Source: Rhodospirillaceae bacterium
GTDB taxonomy: Bacteria; Pseudomonadota; Alphaproteobacteria; UBA11136
Reading direction: 5' to 3'
NCBI GenBank assembly: GCA_018663165.1
Contig: JABJES010000156.1
Location: 1-7,695, forward strand
DNA: 7,695 nt
Numbering within the stretch: position 1 is the stretch's first letter; the number at the start of each line of letters is the position of its first letter. The notes under the pieces are model-generated. The model had not been told where the DNA came from. It saw only the letters and a list, made by a program, of their open reading frames with translations, and did not search any database. This document shows positions 4,856-7,695 of this stretch, piece after piece. The translations under genes were made by a program, and so were the position numbers.

Positions 4856-7000
4856 ATGATCCGTCAATTTGAACTGGTTGAGCGTGTAAAGGCCTACGAT
4901 CCCAATGTGGACGAGGATGCGCTGAACCGCGCCTATGTGTTTTCCATGAAGGCCCATGGTTCGCAAAAGCGGGCCTCGGGCGACCCCTATTTTTCTCACC
5001 CTCTCGAAGTTGCCGGCATCCTTGCTGACATGCGACTCGATACCAGTTCAATTATTACGGCTCTTCTTCACGATGTGGTTGAGGATACGCTTTGCAGTCT
5101 TGAGGATATTGAAAAACTCGTTGGCCCGGAAATCGCCCGTTTGGTCGATGGGGTTACCAAGCTGGCGAAGATCGAGATTCAATCGGCCAGTCCCCAAGCT
5201 GAGAATTTCCGTAAACTCGTGCTTGCCATGTCGGATGATATTCGAGTCCTGTTGGTCAAGCTGGCCGACCGTCTCCATAACATGCGTACTCTGCATTTTA
5301 TCAAGTCTGAGGAAAAACGCCTCGCTATTGCGCGGGAAACAATGGACATCTACGCGCCGCTCGCCGAGCGCATGGGAATGCAGGAAATTAGGGCCGAGCT
5401 CGACGATCTCGCTTTTTCTGTCATCAACCCGGACGCCCGGGATTCGATTCTCGCCCGTTTGAGTTTTCTGCGTGGCGAAGGCGGTGATCTTGTGCGTAAT
5501 ATTACGTCGGAACTGACAGCCACCTTTAAAAAGGAAAAGCTTAAGGTCGAAATTTCCGGCCGTGAAAAAAAGCCCCATTCGATCTGGCGTAAGATGCAAA
5601 CCAAGGCCGTCGAATTCGAACAGCTTTCCGATATCATGGCTTTTCGCGTCGTTGTCGATTCGGTGGAGGATTGCTATCGCGCGCTGGGAATTATCCATGG
5701 CCATAATTCCGTTGTTCCAGGTTGTTTCAAGGATTATATCAGCACCCCCAAACCAAACGGCTATTCATCTCTGCACACCACCGTTATCGGACCGAAAAAA
5801 CACCGCATCGAACTTCAGATCCGAACCCGCGATATGGATGAAGTGGCCGAACTCGGTGTTGCCGCTCACTGGTGTTACAAGCAGAACGTCAACCCCCATG
5901 AAGGTCGTCAGTACCGATGGCTGCGTGAGCTTCTCGATATTCATGAGCACGCTTCGGGGCCGGAGGAATTTCTTGAACACACCAAGCTTGAAATGTTCCG
6001 TGACCAGGTTTTCTGTTTTACCCCCCACGGCGATTTGATTGCCTTGCCCCAAGGTGCGACGCCAATCGATTTTGCCTATGCCGTTCACACGGAGATCGGC
6101 AATACCTGTAACGGGGCCAAGGTCAACGGTCGGGTGGTTCCTTTGCGGGCGCGGCTTTCCAATGGCGATCAGGTGGACATCATCCGGGCAAAGCACCACA
6201 CCGCCTCTCCGGCCTGGGAAGACGTGGTGGTGACGGGCAAGGCGCGGGCCTGCATCCGACGCTTTATCCGTACTCGTCAACGTGAGGAATTTATAGATCT
6301 CGGGCGCAATATTCTGCGTAAGACTTTCAGCAAGGAAGACGTTGCCTTTACCGAAAAGGCGCTGGGCGAGATTTTGAATAAATTTGACTGCCAGTCCATT
6401 GACGATATCTATGCCGCCGTCGGTAGCGGGCTGTTGTCGGGCCATGAGATCATTCGGGGGCTCTTTCCCGACTTTCTGGGGCATGATGACGATGAAGGTA
6501 AGGTGGTGTCCTTGTCCAAGGTTCGCGGCAAGCGTTCGCGCAAGGAATTTGCGGTACCGATCAAGGGTCTTATTCCTGGTGTCGCCGTGCATTTTGCCGG
6601 TTGTTGCCATCCCATTCCCGGTGACCGGATTGTCGGCATCACGAATACCGGCAAGGGCGTGACGATCCATACCATCGATTGCGAGTCCCTGGAAAAATTC
6701 GCTGACGAGCCGGAGAAATGGCTCGATGTGGCCTGGGATTCTGTTTCTGTCGGCGAGGAAACCCATGTCGGTCGGCTTAATATTGTGCTTCTCAACGAGG
6801 CGGGTAGCCTTGGTATGCTTTCCACTGTCATCGGCAAGAACCGCAGCAATATTACCAATTTGAGCATCATCAACCGGTCGACGGATTTTTTCGAGATGGT
6901 GATCGATCTAGAGGTCAAGGACGTCAAGCATCTGGCTGATATCATCGCCGCGCTGAGGGCTAATCCGAAGATCAATTCGGTGGAGCGGGCACGCGGCTGA
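4856..7000 (+). CDS. spoT: Bifunctional (p)ppGpp synthetase/hydrolase (RelA/SpoT homologue, Rel)
   Basis: This long RSH enzyme makes (p)ppGpp from ATP and GDP/GTP and also degrades it, controlling the stringent response. It has 714 residues, normal for the family. The N-terminal HD hydrolase domain (about 22-180) keeps Arg39, His48 (FSHPLEV), His72-Asp73 (LLHDVVEDT) and Asp138 (KLADRLHNMR), the manganese site, so hydrolysis should be active. The synthetase domain (about 200-345) keeps SIWRKM, Asp259, Tyr303 in KPNGYSSLHT and Glu319 in ELQIRT, so synthesis should also be active. A TGS domain follows at about 386-446 (FTPHGDLIALPQGATPIDFAY). A zinc-finger-like region has Cys583, Cys584, His585 and Cys609. 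An ACT domain lies at about 639-712. The ATG at 4856 has GAGG 4 nt and AAAGG 10 nt upstream and gives the usual N-terminus RQFELVERVKAYDP. As the only RSH here it resembles the single Rel of most alphaproteobacteria. Confidence 0.97.
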   Translation: MIRQFELVERVKAYDPNVDEDALNRAYVFSMKAHGSQKRASGDPYFSHPLEVAGILADMRLDTSSIITALLHDVVEDTLCSLEDIEKLVGPEIARLVDGVTKLAKIEIQSASPQAENFRKLVLAMSDDIRVLLVKLADRLHNMRTLHFIKSEEKRLAIARETMDIYAPLAERMGMQEIRAELDDLAFSVINPDARDSILARLSFLRGEGGDLVRNITSELTATFKKEKLKVEISGREKKPHSIWRKMQTKAVEFEQLSDIMAFRVVVDSVEDCYRALGIIHGHNSVVPGCFKDYISTPKPNGYSSLHTTVIGPKKHRIELQIRTRDMDEVAELGVAAHWCYKQNVNPHEGRQYRWLRELLDIHEHASGPEEFLEHTKLEMFRDQVFCFTPHGDLIALPQGATPIDFAYAVHTEIGNTCNGAKVNGRVVPLRARLSNGDQVDIIRAKHHTASPAWEDVVVTGKARACIRRFIRTRQREEFIDLGRNILRKTFSKEDVAFTEKALGEILNKFDCQSIDDIYAAVGSGLLSGHEIIRGLFPDFLGHDDDEGKVVSLSKVRGKRSRKEFAVPIKGLIPGVAVHFAGCCHPIPGDRIVGITNTGKGVTIHTIDCESLEKFADEPEKWLDVAWDSVSVGEETHVGRLNIVLLNEAGSLGMLSTVIGKNRSNITNLSIINRSTDFFEMVIDLEVKDVKHLADIIAALRANPKINSVERARG

Positions 7001-7536
7001 TGTTTTTGCGACGTCGTAAACTCCATTTACACCACAAGGTGCGGGAATATGTCTGGCCGCGTTCGGGCTGGAGACGGGCGAGCCGTTATCTCGGCCACCG
7101 GATCATGCGGTTGTCAGGCAGCCCGTACAGTATTGCCGCCGGGTTTGCCTGCGGTGCGGCTATTTCTTTTACACCCTTTATCGGCTTTCATTTTATTATC
7201 GCTGCTCTTCTTGCCTGGGTGATAAACGCCCATATTCTTGCTTCGGCGTTGGGCACGGCGGTCGGCAATCCCTGGACCTTTCCCTTCATCTGGGTGTGGA
7301 TCTATAAGCTCGGCCAGCTCATGCTCGGCGGTGAGGCTCATGACGGTCTGCCCGATGAACTCACCATGAATATTATTTTTGATCATCCCCTGGAGGTTTT
7401 TCTGCCGATGTTTCTGGGCAGTCTGCCGACGGCGGTTTTGGTCTGGATCGCCTTCTATTTTCCTTTGAAGAAAGCCATTGCCGGCTATCAGCATCACCGT
7501 CAGGCCAAGCTTCTAAAGCGGCGGAAAGAAGACTGA
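7000..7536 (+). CDS. DUF2062 domain membrane protein
   Basis: This 178-residue protein belongs to the DUF2062 family, of unknown function. The family core is visible at residues about 40-100: GSPYSIAAGFACGAAISFTP, then FIGFHFIIAALLAW and ALGTAVGNPWTFPFIWVWIY. Hydrophobic segments lie at about 43-75, 80-104 and 132-155. The N-terminus (RRRK, HHK, RR) and C-terminus (KLLKRRKED) are strongly basic, so both ends are probably cytosolic with the middle in the inner membrane. The ATG at 7000 overlaps the spoT stop in TGATG, so translation is likely coupled to spoT. The pdxJ start follows after 4 bp. This place between rel and pdxJ is, as I recall, common in alphaproteobacteria, but gives no firm clue to function. 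Confidence 0.9.
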   Translation: MFLRRRKLHLHHKVREYVWPRSGWRRASRYLGHRIMRLSGSPYSIAAGFACGAAISFTPFIGFHFIIAALLAWVINAHILASALGTAVGNPWTFPFIWVWIYKLGQLMLGGEAHDGLPDELTMNIIFDHPLEVFLPMFLGSLPTAVLVWIAFYFPLKKAIAGYQHHRQAKLLKRRKED

Positions 7537-7540
7537 TGCG

Positions 7541-7695
7541 ATGACGGGTAAACAGCGCCTCGGCGTCAATATTGATCACGTCGCCACCCTGCGTAATGCC
7601 AGGGGTGTTGATTATCCAGATCCTCTGCGCGCCGCAAAGCTGGTTGAGGCGGCGGGCGGCGACGGGATCACCGCCCATCTGCGCGAAGATCGCCG
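7541..7695 (+). CDS. pdxJ: Pyridoxine 5'-phosphate synthase PdxJ, 5' part (3' end outside window)
   Basis: PdxJ condenses 1-deoxy-xylulose 5-phosphate with 3-amino-2-oxopropyl phosphate to form pyridoxine 5'-phosphate, the last ring-closing step of the DXP-dependent vitamin B6 pathway. Only 51 complete codons of roughly 240 are in the window. They are diagnostic: LGVNIDHVATLRNARG (residues 7-22), YPDPLRAAKLVEAAGGDGIT, then HLRED at 46-50. The ATG at 7541 was chosen because it sits just before the conserved strand; an ATG at 7536 hits a stop after two codons. The gene begins 4 bp after the DUF2062 stop, so it is probably in the spoT-DUF2062 operon. The purine-rich stretch GGAAAGAAG upstream is an imperfectly spaced ribosome binding site. 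Confidence 0.96.
   Translation, partial: MTGKQRLGVNIDHVATLRNARGVDYPDPLRAAKLVEAAGGDGITAHLREDR

Noticed and set aside
4394..5704. Two minus-strand open frames (201 and 218 codons) opposite rpoZ and spoT
   Set aside because: Both lie antisense to clearly conserved genes, and the first crosses the rpoZ-spoT boundary; no family features are seen.
5765..6766. 333-codon open frame antisense to spoT
   Set aside because: The sense strand encodes conserved synthetase, TGS and linker regions of Rel; the antisense frame has no recognisable domain and is explained by codon bias of the sense gene.

Overview
The window looks like a core chromosomal segment of an alphaproteobacterium, probably Rhodospirillales-like. 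The order folK - rpoZ - spoT/rel - DUF2062 - pdxJ, with smpB nearby, is the arrangement I recall for that class, and the protein sequences read as alphaproteobacterial versions. The species cannot be named from sequence alone. Base composition is moderately GC-rich in genes. Two spacers are markedly AT-rich (about 2040-2230 and 3460-3610).

Left part (1-3454): the 3' end of smpB (ribosome rescue) runs rightward and meets, stop codon on stop codon, a leftward gene for an unusual protein. That protein joins a MerR-like DNA-binding head, a low-complexity linker, a PAS-like sensor region and a class III adenylate/guanylate cyclase domain. Its 186-bp upstream spacer holds an 11-bp perfect inverted repeat with further half-sites. 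Further right, also leftward, is a two-gene unit: a NYN/LabA-like nuclease-fold protein followed 15 bp later by an iron-sulfur uracil-DNA glycosylase of the family 5 (UDGb) type. A 14-bp perfect palindrome lies at their junction.

Right part (3641-7695): all genes run rightward. They are folK (folate synthesis, TTG start), rpoZ (RNA polymerase omega with a long acidic tail), spoT/rel (bifunctional (p)ppGpp synthetase/hydrolase), a DUF2062 membrane protein overlapping the spoT stop by one base, and the first 51 codons of pdxJ (vitamin B6 synthesis). rpoZ has a good candidate sigma-70-type promoter. The 114-bp rpoZ-spoT spacer contains nested inverted repeats that could fold into a structured leader just before the spoT ribosome binding site.

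Functionally the right part is housekeeping: cofactor synthesis, transcription and the stringent response. No mobile element, CRISPR array, tRNA or rRNA is seen. The least ordinary items are the DNA-binding cyclase with its possible operator, the structured rpoZ-spoT spacer and the NYN-glycosylase pair.
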